A DNA stretch of 64,000 nt from Caballeronia grimmiae (GCF_000698555.1 NZ_JFHE01000001.1:1-64000); one strand, 5' to 3'; positions 7,993-16,910 are shown, counted from the first letter of the stretch. The notes: generated from the letters alone by a model not told the origin. Program-made: numbers and translations.

Positions 7993-9534
7993 ATGAGTCC
8001 GCAGGAATACAAGATCGACACGCTGGGCATCGTCGGCAGCGGCGCGATGGGACGCGGCATCGCCCAGATCGCCGCGCTCGCCGGGCTGACCGTGCGTCTC
8101 TACGATTCAAACCCGGCCGCGCTCGACGCCGCGCGCGCGTATCTGTCGGAGACCTTCGGCAAGCTCGCCGCCAAGGGCAAGATCAAGGAGGCCGACGCGC
8201 ACGCCGCGTTCGCCCTCGTCCACGATGCGCAAGACCTGAGCGAGCTTGCCGATTGCGGCGCGGTCGTCGAGGCGATCGTCGAGAAACTCGACATCAAGCG
8301 CGAACTTTTTCGCGAACTCGAAGCCGTGGTCGGCGCGTCGTGCATTCTGGCGTCGAATACGTCGTCGCTGTCGATCACCGCGATCGCCGCGGGCTGTTCG
8401 AAACCCGAGCGCGTCGCGGGCTTCCACTTCTTCAACCCTGTGCCGCTGATGCGCGTCGCCGAAGTCATCGACGGACTGCGCGGCGATCCCCGCGCCGGCG
8501 ATGCGCTGATGCAGCTCGCGCGCCGCATCGGTCACACGCCGGTGCGCGCGAAGGACATGCCGGGGTTCATCGTCAACCACGCGGGACGCGGCATGAACAC
8601 CGAAGGCCTGCGCGTGGCGAGCGAAGGCGTCGCGAGCTTCGCGGATATCGACCGCATCATGCGCGAGCAGGCGGGCTTCAGGCTCGGGCCGTTCGAACTG
8701 CTCGACCTGACCGCGCTGGACGTCTCGCACCCGGTGATGGAATCCATCTATCACCAGTTCTACGAAGAGCCGCGCTTCACGCCGTCGCCGATCACCGGCA
8801 CGCGGCTCGCGGGCGGACTGATCGGACGCAAGGCGGGCGAAGGCTTCTATCGTTATGTCGATGGCAAGCAGCAAGCGCCCGAAGAAGCGCCCGCGCCGAC
8901 GCAACTGCCGGCCCGCGTGTGGATCAGCCGGGCATCGCACGCCGCGCGCGAGCAAGTGCTGAAAGTGATTGCGAAGCATGACGCCGGCATTCACATCGAT
9001 TGCGGCATCACGCCCGCGCCGGAATCGCTGATCGTCGTCACGCCGCTCGGCTTCGATGCGACGACGACCGCCGTCGCCGAACATCTCGACGCCACGCGCG
9101 TCGTCGCCGTCGACACGCTCTTTCCGCTCGATACCGTCGCGCGCCGCACGGTCATGACGACGCCCGCGACCACGCCCGCGATGCGCGACGCCGCCCACGC
9201 GCTCTTCTCCGCCGATGGCGTGCCCGTCACCATGATTCGCGATTCGACCGGCTTCGTCGCCCAACGCGTCGTGGCGACGATCGTCAACATCGGCTGCGAT
9301 ATCGCGCAGCAAGGCATCGCGACGCCGGAGGATATCGACCTCGCCGTGACGCTCGGGCTTGGCTATCCGCGCGGGCCGCTCGCGCTCGGCGACTCGCTCG
9401 GCGCGACGACCATCCTCACGATCCTGCGCAACATGCAAAGCGTGCTCGGCGATCCGCGTTACCGCCCTTCGCCGTGGCTCACGCGCCGCGCGCAGCTCGG
9501 ACTTTCGCTCACCCACGACGAGGAGCGCCGATGA
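7993..9534 (+). CDS. 3-hydroxyacyl-CoA dehydrogenase (PaaH-like)
   Basis: A 513-residue NAD-dependent 3-hydroxyacyl-CoA dehydrogenase. The Rossmann motif Gly-Ser-Gly-Ala-Met-Gly-Arg-Gly lies near residue 14. The catalytic His sits in Phe-His-Phe-Phe-Asn-Pro, and Met-Pro-Gly-Phe-Ile-Val-Asn opens the first C-terminal domain. A second copy of the C-terminal domain follows (Asp-Ser-Thr-Gly-Phe-Val-Ala-Gln, about 415-500). Length and two-domain tail fit PaaH of phenylacetate breakdown, which oxidises 3-hydroxyadipyl-CoA, but general beta-oxidation substrates are possible. The start at 7993 follows GAGGAG. The stop overlaps the next ATG by 4 bases, indicating translational coupling. Confidence 0.86.
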   Translation: MSPQEYKIDTLGIVGSGAMGRGIAQIAALAGLTVRLYDSNPAALDAARAYLSETFGKLAAKGKIKEADAHAAFALVHDAQDLSELADCGAVVEAIVEKLDIKRELFRELEAVVGASCILASNTSSLSITAIAAGCSKPERVAGFHFFNPVPLMRVAEVIDGLRGDPRAGDALMQLARRIGHTPVRAKDMPGFIVNHAGRGMNTEGLRVASEGVASFADIDRIMREQAGFRLGPFELLDLTALDVSHPVMESIYHQFYEEPRFTPSPITGTRLAGGLIGRKAGEGFYRYVDGKQQAPEEAPAPTQLPARVWISRASHAAREQVLKVIAKHDAGIHIDCGITPAPESLIVVTPLGFDATTTAVAEHLDATRVVAVDTLFPLDTVARRTVMTTPATTPAMRDAAHALFSADGVPVTMIRDSTGFVAQRVVATIVNIGCDIAQQGIATPEDIDLAVTLGLGYPRGPLALGDSLGATTILTILRNMQSVLGDPRYRPSPWLTRRAQLGLSLTHDEERR

Positions 9535-10319
9535 GCGCCGAACTTCTGACACACCGCCCGGCGGGCAGCGACACCACGCTCGTGCTGAAGCTGTCGAATC
9601 CGGGCGCACGCAACGCGCTGCATCCGGACATGTACGCCGCGGGCATCGAAGCGCTTTCGACCGCCGAGCGCGATAGCTCCGTGCGCGCCATCGTCCTCAC
9701 CGGCGCGGACAACTTTTTCTGCGCGGGCGGCAATCTGAATCGCCTGCTGGAAAATCGCGCGAAGGAGCCATCGGTACAGGCCGAAAGCATCGACTTGCTC
9801 GCGGAATGGATCAGCGCGCTGCGGGCATCGACGAAACCGGTGATCGCGGCTGTCGAAGGCGCGGCGGCCGGCGCGGGCTTTTCGCTTGCGCTCGCGTGCG
9901 ATCTGATCGTCGCCGCCGACGACGCGCGCTTCGTCATGTCGTACGCACGCGTCGGCCTCACGCCGGATGGTGGCGCTTCGTGGTTTCTCTCCCGCGCGCT
10001 GCCGCGCACGCTCGCGAGCGAAGTGCTGCTCGAAGCGAAGCCGATCGGCGCGGTGCGGCTGTACGAGGTGGGCGTCGTCAACCGGCTGACGAAGAAAGGC
10101 ATCGCGCTGGATGCGGCGATCGCCTGGGCCGACGATCTCGGCAGCGTGTCGCCGAAGGCGCTCGCGCGCATCAAGTCGCTGATCAACGCAGCGGACGTGC
10201 AGCCGCTCGCCGCGCATCTCGATCTGGAACGCGACTGCTTCGTCGATGCCCTCCATCACGGCGATGCGCTCGAAGGCATCACCGCGTTCCTCGAAAAGCG
10301 CCAGCCCAACTACCGTTAA
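9531..10319 (+). CDS. Enoyl-CoA hydratase/isomerase family protein (possibly oxepin-CoA hydrolase type)
   Basis: A 262-residue crotonase-fold enzyme. The oxyanion-hole segment Cys-Ala-Gly-Gly-Asn-Leu-Asn and the Glu-Gly-Ala-Ala-Ala-Gly-Ala-Gly CoA-binding turn are visible, followed by Leu-Thr-Pro-Asp-Gly-Gly. Close relatives in Burkholderia are, as I recall, annotated as oxepin-CoA hydrolase of the alternative type; I cannot confirm that here and an ordinary hydratase or isomerase is possible. Its ATG overlaps the dehydrogenase stop (ATGA), so the two are coupled and likely act in sequence on a CoA ester. Confidence 0.8.
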   Translation: MSAELLTHRPAGSDTTLVLKLSNPGARNALHPDMYAAGIEALSTAERDSSVRAIVLTGADNFFCAGGNLNRLLENRAKEPSVQAESIDLLAEWISALRASTKPVIAAVEGAAAGAGFSLALACDLIVAADDARFVMSYARVGLTPDGGASWFLSRALPRTLASEVLLEAKPIGAVRLYEVGVVNRLTKKGIALDAAIAWADDLGSVSPKALARIKSLINAADVQPLAAHLDLERDCFVDALHHGDALEGITAFLEKRQPNYR

Positions 10320-10322
10320 GTC

Positions 10323-11048
10323 ATGGCTCACTACGAACTGCCGAAACGGCGGCGCATCTTTCTGATGCGTCACGGCGACGTCACTTATTTCGACGACACC
10401 GGCCGCGCGATCGATCCCGAAAGCGTGCCGCTCAACGAACGCGGCCGCGAGGAAGCGAGCGCGGCCGGGCGCGAGTTCGCGGCGCAGAAGATCCGCTTCG
10501 ACCGCGTGATCGCGAGCGGCCTGCCGCGCACGGTGGAGACGGTGCAACGCGTCCTCGCGGAAACGGGGCAAGCGGCGGAAATCGAAATCTGGCCGGAATG
10601 GCAAGAGATACGCGGCGGCCGGCTCGCGAACCTGTCGACGAGCGACATCGAGCGTGCGTTTCTTTCGGTGTTCGACGGCGTCGTGCCCGAAGACACGCAG
10701 TTTCTCGGCGGCGAGACCATCGGCGAATTGCTCGACCGCGCCCTGCCCGCGATGGCCCGCCTGCGCGCGGACACGGCGTGGGACACGGTGCTGCTCGTGC
10801 TGCACGGCGGCGTCAACCGCGCGCTGCTCTCGCATGCGATCACGGCGGGCGGACGCGCGTTCTACGGGCATCTGTCGCAGGCGACGGGCTGCATCAACGC
10901 GCTCGATGTCGGCGACAAAAGCGGCGACTGGGTCGTTCACGCGATCAACCATTCGCCGCCCTCGCCGCTGCACGCCGGCGTCCGCAATACGACGATGGAA
11001 CTGCTTTACGCCCAATTCGTGCGATTCAAGGCGAGCGGCATGAACTGA
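10323..11048 (+). CDS. Histidine phosphatase superfamily protein
   Basis: A 241-residue branch-1 histidine phosphatase. The phosphohistidine motif Met-Arg-His-Gly-Asp is at 15-19. A second Arg (Ala-Ser-Gly-Leu-Pro-Arg-Thr) and the catalytic His (Val-Leu-His-Gly-Gly-Val-Asn-Arg) follow. It starts 4 bases after the enoyl-CoA hydratase stop and precedes the APH-like kinase, so it is in the same operon. A link to phosphorylated CoA esters made by that kinase is attractive, but the substrate cannot be read from sequence. Cytosolic. Confidence 0.8.
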   Translation: MAHYELPKRRRIFLMRHGDVTYFDDTGRAIDPESVPLNERGREEASAAGREFAAQKIRFDRVIASGLPRTVETVQRVLAETGQAAEIEIWPEWQEIRGGRLANLSTSDIERAFLSVFDGVVPEDTQFLGGETIGELLDRALPAMARLRADTAWDTVLLVLHGGVNRALLSHAITAGGRAFYGHLSQATGCINALDVGDKSGDWVVHAINHSPPSPLHAGVRNTTMELLYAQFVRFKASGMN

Positions 11049-11079
11049 CGACGCTTCGCCCACAAAACCGGAGGAGACA

Positions 11080-12177
11080 ATGCCCGACAACGACACAGAC
11101 AAGCACTCCGATTTTTCAGCATTCGAAGGCACGCGCCCCGTTCACGAACGGCAGCGCTTCGATACCGGCGCGCTCGCCGCGTGGCTCGCATCGCACGTCG
11201 ATGGCTTCGCGGGGCCGCTCGAGATCGAGCAATTTGCAGGCGGCCAGTCGAACCCGACCTTCAAGCTCGTTACGCCGTCGCGCAGTTTCGTGATGCGTGC
11301 GAAGCCCGGCCCGGCCGCGAAGCTGCTGCCGTCGGCGCACGCGATCGAGCGCGAGTACCGCGTGATGGACGCGCTCGCCGCCACCGACGTGCCCGTCGCG
11401 CGCATGCTGGCGCTCTGCGAGGACGAGAGCGTGATCGGCCGCGCGTTCTATGTGATGGAGTTCGTCGACGGCCGCGTGCTGTGGGACCCGTCGCTGCCCG
11501 GCATGACGCAGGCCCAACGCGCCGCGATCTACGACGAAACCAATCGCGTGATCGCTGCCCTTCATACGGTCGATGCCGAAGCCGCCGGTCTCGCGAGCTA
11601 TGGCAAGCCGGGCAATTACTTCGAGCGGCAGATCGGGCGCTGGAGCAAGCAATACGTCGCATCGCAGACGGAGGACATCGATGCGATGAACCGGCTGATC
11701 GACTGGCTGCCTCGACACCTTCCCCCTCAGTCGGAACGCAAAGCGAGCGTCGTGCATGGCGACTTCCGGCTCGACAATCTCATCTTTCATCGCGACGAGC
11801 CGCGCGTGCTCGCCGTGCTCGACTGGGAACTCTCGACGCTCGGCGATCCGCTCGCCGACTTCGCGTATCACTGCATGGCGTGGCATGTCGATCCGTCGCA
11901 GTTTCGCGGTATCGCCGGACTGGACTGGGCATCGCTCGGGATTCCCGACGAAGCCGCGTATGTCGCGCGCTATTGCGAGCGCACGGGCTTCGCGATCGAA
12001 GGCGACTGGAACTTCTACCTGGCGTACAACATGTTCCGCATCGCGGCGATTCTGCAAGGCATCATGAAGCGCGTCGCCGATGGCACCGCCGCGAGCGCGC
12101 AGGCCGTCGACGCGGGACGCCGCGCCCGCCCGATGGCCGAACTCGCGTGGCGATACGCGCAGAAAGCCGGACGATGA
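11080..12177 (+). CDS. APH-type phosphotransferase paired with ACAD (LvaA/ACAD10-11 kinase-like)
   Basis: A 365-residue aminoglycoside-phosphotransferase-fold kinase. The catalytic loop His-Gly-Asp-Phe-Arg-Leu-Asp-Asn and the metal motif Leu-Asp-Trp-Glu-Leu-Ser are both present. Proteins of this group pair with, or in animals are fused to, an acyl-CoA dehydrogenase (ACAD10/ACAD11). In Pseudomonas the equivalent LvaA phosphorylates 4-hydroxyacyl-CoA. The dehydrogenase gene follows 21 bases downstream, so a joint role is likely. GGAGGAG lies just before the ATG. The exact hydroxyacyl substrate is inferred, not shown. Confidence 0.82.
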   Translation: MPDNDTDKHSDFSAFEGTRPVHERQRFDTGALAAWLASHVDGFAGPLEIEQFAGGQSNPTFKLVTPSRSFVMRAKPGPAAKLLPSAHAIEREYRVMDALAATDVPVARMLALCEDESVIGRAFYVMEFVDGRVLWDPSLPGMTQAQRAAIYDETNRVIAALHTVDAEAAGLASYGKPGNYFERQIGRWSKQYVASQTEDIDAMNRLIDWLPRHLPPQSERKASVVHGDFRLDNLIFHRDEPRVLAVLDWELSTLGDPLADFAYHCMAWHVDPSQFRGIAGLDWASLGIPDEAAYVARYCERTGFAIEGDWNFYLAYNMFRIAAILQGIMKRVADGTAASAQAVDAGRRARPMAELAWRYAQKAGR

Positions 12178-12198
12178 ACACAACGGGGATACGACCGC

Positions 12199-13422
12199 AT
12201 GAACTTCGATTACACGCCGAAAGTCGACGCGCTGCGCGAGAAGCTGCTTGCGTTCTTCGATGCGCACATCTACCCGAACGAGCGCGCGTTCTTCGATGAG
12301 ATCGCAGCGAATCGCGCGGCGGGCAATGCGTGGGTCCCGACGCGGCTCGTCGAAAGCCTCAAGGAAAGAGCCCGCAGCGAAGGACTGTGGAATCTCTTTC
12401 TGCCCGCGTCGGAACGTGGCGCGGGCCTGACGAACCTCGAATACGCGCCGCTTTGCGAGATCATGGGCCGTGTGCCGTGGGCGCCGGAAGTGTTCAATTG
12501 CAGCGCGCCCGATACCGGCAACATGGAGACCATCGAGCGTTACGGCGCCGAAGCACAGAAGGCGCAATGGCTCGAACCGCTGCTGCGCGGCGAGATCCGC
12601 TCGGCGTTCCTGATGACGGAGCCGGAAGTAGCGTCATCAGATGCGACGAATATCCGGTGCAGCATCGTGCGCGACGGCGACAGCTATGTCATCGACGGTC
12701 ACAAGTGGTGGTCGTCCGGTGCGGGCGATCCGCGCTGCAAGCTGTTCATCGTGATGGGCAAGACGAATCCCGACGCACCGAAGCACGCGCAACAGTCGAT
12801 GATCCTCGTCCCGGCGGATGCGGACGGCATCACGATCCATCGCCCGCTGAACGTCTTCGGATACGACGACGCGCCGCACGGCCACATGGACATCACGCTC
12901 GATCGCGTGCGCGTGCCCGCTGCGAACATGCTGCTCGGCGAGGGACGCGGCTTCGAGATCGCGCAGGGACGGCTCGGGCCGGGGCGCATCCATCACTGCA
13001 TGCGGCTGATCGGGCTCGCGGAACGCGCGCTCGAACTGATGACGACGCGCACGCTTTCGCGCGTCGCGTTCGGCAAGCCGATTGCGGAGCATGGCGTGAC
13101 GCAGGAACGGATCGCACAGGCGCGAATCATGATCGAGCAGGCGCGGCTTCTCACGCTGAAGGCCGCGTACATGATGGACACCGTCGGCAACAAGGGCGCA
13201 CGCGGCGAAATCGCGATGATCAAGGTCGTCGCGCCGAACGTCGCGTGTCAGGTCATCGACTGGGCGATACAGGCGCACGGCGCCGGCGGCGTCTGCGATG
13301 ACTTTCCGCTCGCGTACGCCTATGCGTCGGCGCGGACCTTGCGCCTGGCGGACGGACCCGACGAGGTTCATCGCAACGCGATCGCCCGGCTCGAGTTGGC
13401 GAAATACATCGCGCGCGAGTAG
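12199..13422 (+). CDS. Acyl-CoA dehydrogenase, ACAD11/LvaC-like
   Basis: A 407-residue FAD-dependent acyl-CoA dehydrogenase. Its C-terminal segment [11 protein letters not shown] and Ala-Asp-Gly-Pro-Asp-Glu-Val-His are hallmarks of the ACAD10/11 group. At the usual catalytic Glu position it has Asp. Enzymes of this group are reported to eliminate phosphate from 4-phosphoacyl-CoA made by the companion kinase, leading to 3-hydroxyacyl-CoA. It ends the plus-strand run, 24 bases from a convergent gene. Note that 3-hydroxyacyl-CoA is what the dehydrogenase at 7993 would oxidise. Confidence 0.85.
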   Translation: MNFDYTPKVDALREKLLAFFDAHIYPNERAFFDEIAANRAAGNAWVPTRLVESLKERARSEGLWNLFLPASERGAGLTNLEYAPLCEIMGRVPWAPEVFNCSAPDTGNMETIERYGAEAQKAQWLEPLLRGEIRSAFLMTEPEVASSDATNIRCSIVRDGDSYVIDGHKWWSSGAGDPRCKLFIVMGKTNPDAPKHAQQSMILVPADADGITIHRPLNVFGYDDAPHGHMDITLDRVRVPAANMLLGEGRGFEIAQGRLGPGRIHHCMRLIGLAERALELMTTRTLSRVAFGKPIAEHGVTQERIAQARIMIEQARLLTLKAAYMMDTVGNKGARGEIAMIKVVAPNVACQVIDWAIQAHGAGGVCDDFPLAYAYASARTLRLADGPDEVHRNAIARLELAKYIARE

Positions 13423-13446
13423 CGACCCAGCGCGCGACGGCTGCCG

Positions 13447-13905
13447 TCAAGACTGCGATGCCGGCTCGCGCAATCCAAACAACGCGGCCGAATCGACCGT
13501 CAGGACGAGTTCGCCGTCCTGGTTATGCGCTTCCCAGCGCGTCGACACGATGCCGCGATCCGGCTTGCTCTTCGACACGCGCTTGTCGAGCACGCGCACC
13601 GTGAGGCGCACCGAATCGCCCACGCGCACGGGCTTCAGCCAACGAATGTTGTCGAGGCCCGGCGATCCCATCGATGTCGAATCGGCGAGCATGTCGCGCA
13701 CCAGAATGCCCATCATCGCCGAGCAGGTGTTCCAGCCGCTCGCGACGAGCCCGCCGAAATGCGACGCCCTGCCCGCTTCCTCGGAGAGATGGAACGGCTG
13801 CGGATCGTAGCGGCCGGCGAAGTCGACGATTTCCTCGCGCGTGAAGGTATGGGCGCCGAGCGTCACCGCCGCGCCGACTTCGAAGTCTTCAAAGCTGTAG
13901 GTCAT
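13447..13905 (-). CDS. MaoC-family (R)-hydratase
   Basis: A 152-residue single hot-dog-fold MaoC-like enoyl-CoA hydratase. The hydratase motif Tyr-Asp-Pro-Gln-Pro-Phe-His is at about residues 32-38, with the Asp/His pair expected for water addition, and Gly-Leu-Val-Ala-Ser-Gly-Trp follows. The start at 13905 (AGGAC upstream) is preferred over the in-frame 13971. It lies 19 bases downstream of the small acyl-CoA dehydrogenase gene and would hydrate the enoyl-CoA that the dehydrogenase pair makes. Confidence 0.85.
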   Translation of the reverse strand: MTYSFEDFEVGAAVTLGAHTFTREEIVDFAGRYDPQPFHLSEEAGRASHFGGLVASGWNTCSAMMGILVRDMLADSTSMGSPGLDNIRWLKPVRVGDSVRLTVRVLDKRVSKSKPDRGIVSTRWEAHNQDGELVLTVDSAALFGLREPASQS

Positions 13906-13924
13906 GCAAAGGTCCTCGTGAACG

Positions 13925-15058
13925 TCAAACGTTGGTGATGTTGGTGATGGAAAACGCGGGCGACGATGCAAAGCGCGCGAGATGATGATCCACGTCGCCG
14001 AGCGTCGTCTCGATAATCGACAAGCGCTTGAACCAGTGCGCGACCGGCAACTCGTTCGTCATGCCCATGCCGCCGTGCAACTGCACCGCCTGCTGGCCGA
14101 CGAAGCGCGCGGCCTGTCCGATACGCGCCTTCGCCGCCGATATCGCTTGCGCGCGCGTCGCGGCGTCGTCGTGCCGGCAGCGCGCGGCGGCGAGATAGGT
14201 GATCGAGCGCGCCTGCTCCGTGTGAATCAGCATGTCGACCATGCGATGCTGCAACGCCTGGAACCGCGCGATCGGCCCGCCGAATTGCTGGCGCTCTTTC
14301 GTGTAGCCGACCGTCGCGAGATTGAGCGCATCGAGCGCGCCGAGCGCTTCGGCGCAGAGCAGGAACGTCGCGTGATCCGCGATGCGCTCGAGCGTGGCTG
14401 CGCCTGAGCCTTCGAGGCGGGTGGCGGGCGTCGCGTCGAAGACGAGGGTCGCGGCGCGCTGGCCGTCGATCGTGCGGTATTCGGTGATGCCCGCATTGGC
14501 CGCATCGCGCGCAATGAGAAACAGCGCGATCTCACCGTCCACGCGTGCCGGCACGATCCAGTAATCCGCTTGCGCGCCGTGCTGCACGACGGACTTTACG
14601 CCGGTTATCGCGCAAGCATCGCCGCTCAAGGTGGCCGTCGCGCGCAAGTCGAACACGTCATAACGCGCGTGTGGCTCGTTGAACGCGACCGTCAGGCGCA
14701 CATCGCCGGTTGCGGCACGCTCGAGCAGCTCACTGGCTATCGCGCTTCCCTGCGAAGCGGCGAGCCGCAACGCCTCGATTCCCGTCAGCGTCGCCCAGAC
14801 CGGCTCGACGACGAGCGCGCGCCCGAGCTCCTGCATGACGGCGAGCATATCGACCGGACCGCCATCGAAGCCGCCTTGCGCTTCCGGAACCGGCAGCGCA
14901 AGCAGGCCGAGTTCCGCGAAAGCACGCCAATGCTTGTCATCGACGCCGGACTCGGATGCAACGATTTTCTGCCGCACATCGAAGCTGTATTCATTGTCGA
15001 GATAGCGGCGCAGCGCATCGCGAAACTGCTGCTGTTCATCGCTGAAGTCGAAGTTCAT
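13925..15058 (-). CDS. Acyl-CoA dehydrogenase, small subunit type (PimD-like)
   Basis: A 377-residue acyl-CoA dehydrogenase-fold protein. The catalytic-base region Gly-Gly-Met-Gly-Met-Thr-Asn-Glu-Leu-Pro keeps the Glu, but the usual C-terminal FAD motif (Gly-Thr/Gly-Ser-x-Glu-Ile-Gln) is replaced by Glu-Thr-Thr-Leu-Gly-Asp-Val-Asp. This is the pattern of one half of a heteromeric enzyme such as the pimeloyl-CoA dehydrogenase small subunit. The partner is the next gene upstream (15069-16265), 10 bases away. Substrate is unknown; dicarboxyl-CoA or ring-derived CoA esters are options. Confidence 0.82.
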   Translation of the reverse strand: MNFDFSDEQQQFRDALRRYLDNEYSFDVRQKIVASESGVDDKHWRAFAELGLLALPVPEAQGGFDGGPVDMLAVMQELGRALVVEPVWATLTGIEALRLAASQGSAIASELLERAATGDVRLTVAFNEPHARYDVFDLRATATLSGDACAITGVKSVVQHGAQADYWIVPARVDGEIALFLIARDAANAGITEYRTIDGQRAATLVFDATPATRLEGSGAATLERIADHATFLLCAEALGALDALNLATVGYTKERQQFGGPIARFQALQHRMVDMLIHTEQARSITYLAAARCRHDDAATRAQAISAAKARIGQAARFVGQQAVQLHGGMGMTNELPVAHWFKRLSIIETTLGDVDHHLARFASSPAFSITNITNV

Positions 15059-15068
15059 GGGCGGCTCC

Positions 15069-16265
15069 TCAAAGTCCCAGAATCATCTGCGCGATGATGT
15101 TCTTCTGAATCTCGTTCGATCCGCCGTAGATCGATGTCTTGCGGAAATTGAAGTAGTAAGCCGCGAGCGGCGCGGCGTCATCGTCACCGGTAATGCCTGT
15201 TTGCCGCTCGCCGTCGAGGAACGCCGGATCGAAGGCGGCGGCCTGCGGACCGATGGCTTCGAACATCAACTCGGTCAACGTCTGCTGCACTTCCGTGCCC
15301 TTGATCTTGAGCATCGATGCTTCCGGCCCGAGGCCCTTCCCGCCCGTCTCGCTCCCGACGACACGCAGCACCGTCACCTCCAGCGCCATCAATTCGATTT
15401 CGAGCGCCGCGACCTTCGCCGCAAACAAGGGATCGTGGAGCAGCGGCTTGCCCTCTTTGTTCCGATCGAGCGCGAGGCGCTTGAGGAACGCCAGTTCCCG
15501 CTTCGATTGCCCGACGCGCGCGATGCCCGTGCGCTCGTGGCCAAGCAGATACTTCGCGTACGTCCACCCGTGATTCTCCTCGCCGACGAGATTGGCGACC
15601 GGCACCTTCACGTCCTGGAAGAAGACTTCGTTGACCTCGTGATCTTCGTCGAGCGTGATGATCGGGCGCACGGTGATGCCCGGCGTTTTCATATCGACGA
15701 GCAGGAATGAAATGCCTTCCTGCTTTTTCGCGCTGCTGTCGGTGCGCACGAGGCAGAACATCATGTCGGCGTGCTGGCCGAGCGTCGTCCAGGTCTTTTG
15801 CCCGTTGATGACGTAGTGATCGCCTTGCCGCTCGGCGCGAGTGCGCAGCGACGCGAGGTCGGACCCCGCGCCAGGTTCGGAATAGCCCTGACACCACCAG
15901 TCGTCGCCATTGAGGATGCGGGGAAGGTAACGAGACTTTTGCGCGTCGCTGCCGAATTTCATCAGCACGGGCGCGACCATCGACACCCCGAACGGCAGCA
16001 CGATCGGCGCGCCGGCGCGGGCGCATTCCTCGTCCCAGATGTGGCGCTGCGTGGCGTCCCAGCCGGGGCCGCCGTATTCCCTCGGCCACGCGACCGCCGA
16101 CCAGCCGCGTGCGGCCAGCAGCTTGTGCCAACTCGCGTAGTCATCGCGATTCAGGCGTTTGTGTCCGAGAACTTTATCGCGCAGCGCGCGCGGCAGACTG
16201 GCGTCGAGCCAGGCGCGGACGTCGGCCCGGAAGGCGTTGTCCGCAGGGGAATAGTCGAGATCCAT
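15069..16265 (-). CDS. Acyl-CoA dehydrogenase, large subunit type (PimC-like)
   Basis: A 398-residue acyl-CoA dehydrogenase-fold protein. It retains the flavin/substrate segment Gly-Tyr-Ser-Glu-Pro-Gly-Ala-Gly-Ser-Asp and the C-terminal FAD motif Tyr-Gly-Gly-Ser-Asn-Glu-Ile-Gln-Lys. The region that normally carries the catalytic Glu is replaced by an insertion-like stretch with no GGxGxxxE motif. It therefore complements the small subunit downstream. First gene of the ACAD-ACAD-MaoC unit; its 5' neighbour DUF1178 is 52 bases upstream on the same strand. Confidence 0.82.
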   Translation of the reverse strand: MDLDYSPADNAFRADVRAWLDASLPRALRDKVLGHKRLNRDDYASWHKLLAARGWSAVAWPREYGGPGWDATQRHIWDEECARAGAPIVLPFGVSMVAPVLMKFGSDAQKSRYLPRILNGDDWWCQGYSEPGAGSDLASLRTRAERQGDHYVINGQKTWTTLGQHADMMFCLVRTDSSAKKQEGISFLLVDMKTPGITVRPIITLDEDHEVNEVFFQDVKVPVANLVGEENHGWTYAKYLLGHERTGIARVGQSKRELAFLKRLALDRNKEGKPLLHDPLFAAKVAALEIELMALEVTVLRVVGSETGGKGLGPEASMLKIKGTEVQQTLTELMFEAIGPQAAAFDPAFLDGERQTGITGDDDAAPLAAYYFNFRKTSIYGGSNEIQKNIIAQMILGL

Positions 16266-16317
16266 GCGCGGTGTCTCCTTATCGTGCCGAAGCCTTCGGA
16301 GACGCCGCGCTCGCGCT

Positions 16318-16767
16318 CTACTGCAGCGGCTCCTTCAACGCTGCCGGCACCGGCAGCGGCATCACTTCGATTCCTTCTTCGAGCAAGGCATGCGCGTCTT
16401 CCGGCGTCGTGACGCCGCGAATATTGCGCGCGGGCGCTTCGTTGTAATGGATGCGCCGCGCCTCTTCCGCAAAACGCTCCCCCACGTTTTCCGTCTTCTC
16501 GACGAGCTCGCGCATGAACTTCAGCGCGCGGGCCTGAAGCGCGGCGGCGTCGGAGGCGGCAACCGGCGGCTGCGCCGATGCGGGCGCATCTCCGCGCGCC
16601 GACGTCAAATTCAGCCGCGGTGCGGACGGCATGCGGCTGACGTCCGTCGCCGAGCAAACGGGACAGGCGACCAGCTTGCGCGCCAATTGCGACTCGAACT
16701 CGTCGGCCGAAGCGAACCAGCCTTCAAAGCGATGTTCGTGCGCGCACTTTAAATCGAGGACCTTCAT
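16318..16767 (-). CDS. DUF1178 family protein
   Basis: A 149-residue small soluble protein of the DUF1178 family. The N-terminal region holds Cys8 and a CxxC pair (Cys35, Cys38), consistent with a rubredoxin-like or zinc-ribbon fold. The conserved C-terminal half contains the Arg-Ile-His-Tyr-Asn-Glu segment. An Ala/Pro-rich linker (about 55-75) separates them. Function unknown. It lies between the NUDIX gene and the acyl-CoA dehydrogenase genes on the same strand, but 188 bases and a terminator separate it from the NUDIX gene. Confidence 0.85.
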   Translation of the reverse strand: MKVLDLKCAHEHRFEGWFASADEFESQLARKLVACPVCSATDVSRMPSAPRLNLTSARGDAPASAQPPVAASDAAALQARALKFMRELVEKTENVGERFAEEARRIHYNEAPARNIRGVTTPEDAHALLEEGIEVMPLPVPAALKEPLQ

Positions 16768-16910
16768 GCTGATGGGGCTTCGTGAAGTTTAATCTCGGAA
16801 CTGCTGTTTGTGAACGGTCGTTCGTGACGGAGCGCGATGATGCGTCCGGCTTTTAGATTCTAGCTGTTCAACCGGTGCGACGCTTGGCCGTTCGAGTGCA
16901 TACAAACGAC

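Noticed and set aside
9806..11293. A 495-codon plus-strand open frame rich in Arg
   Set aside because: It is a shadow of three real genes in another frame; the translation is Arg/Ala-rich and without any domain, a usual effect of GC-rich codon bias.
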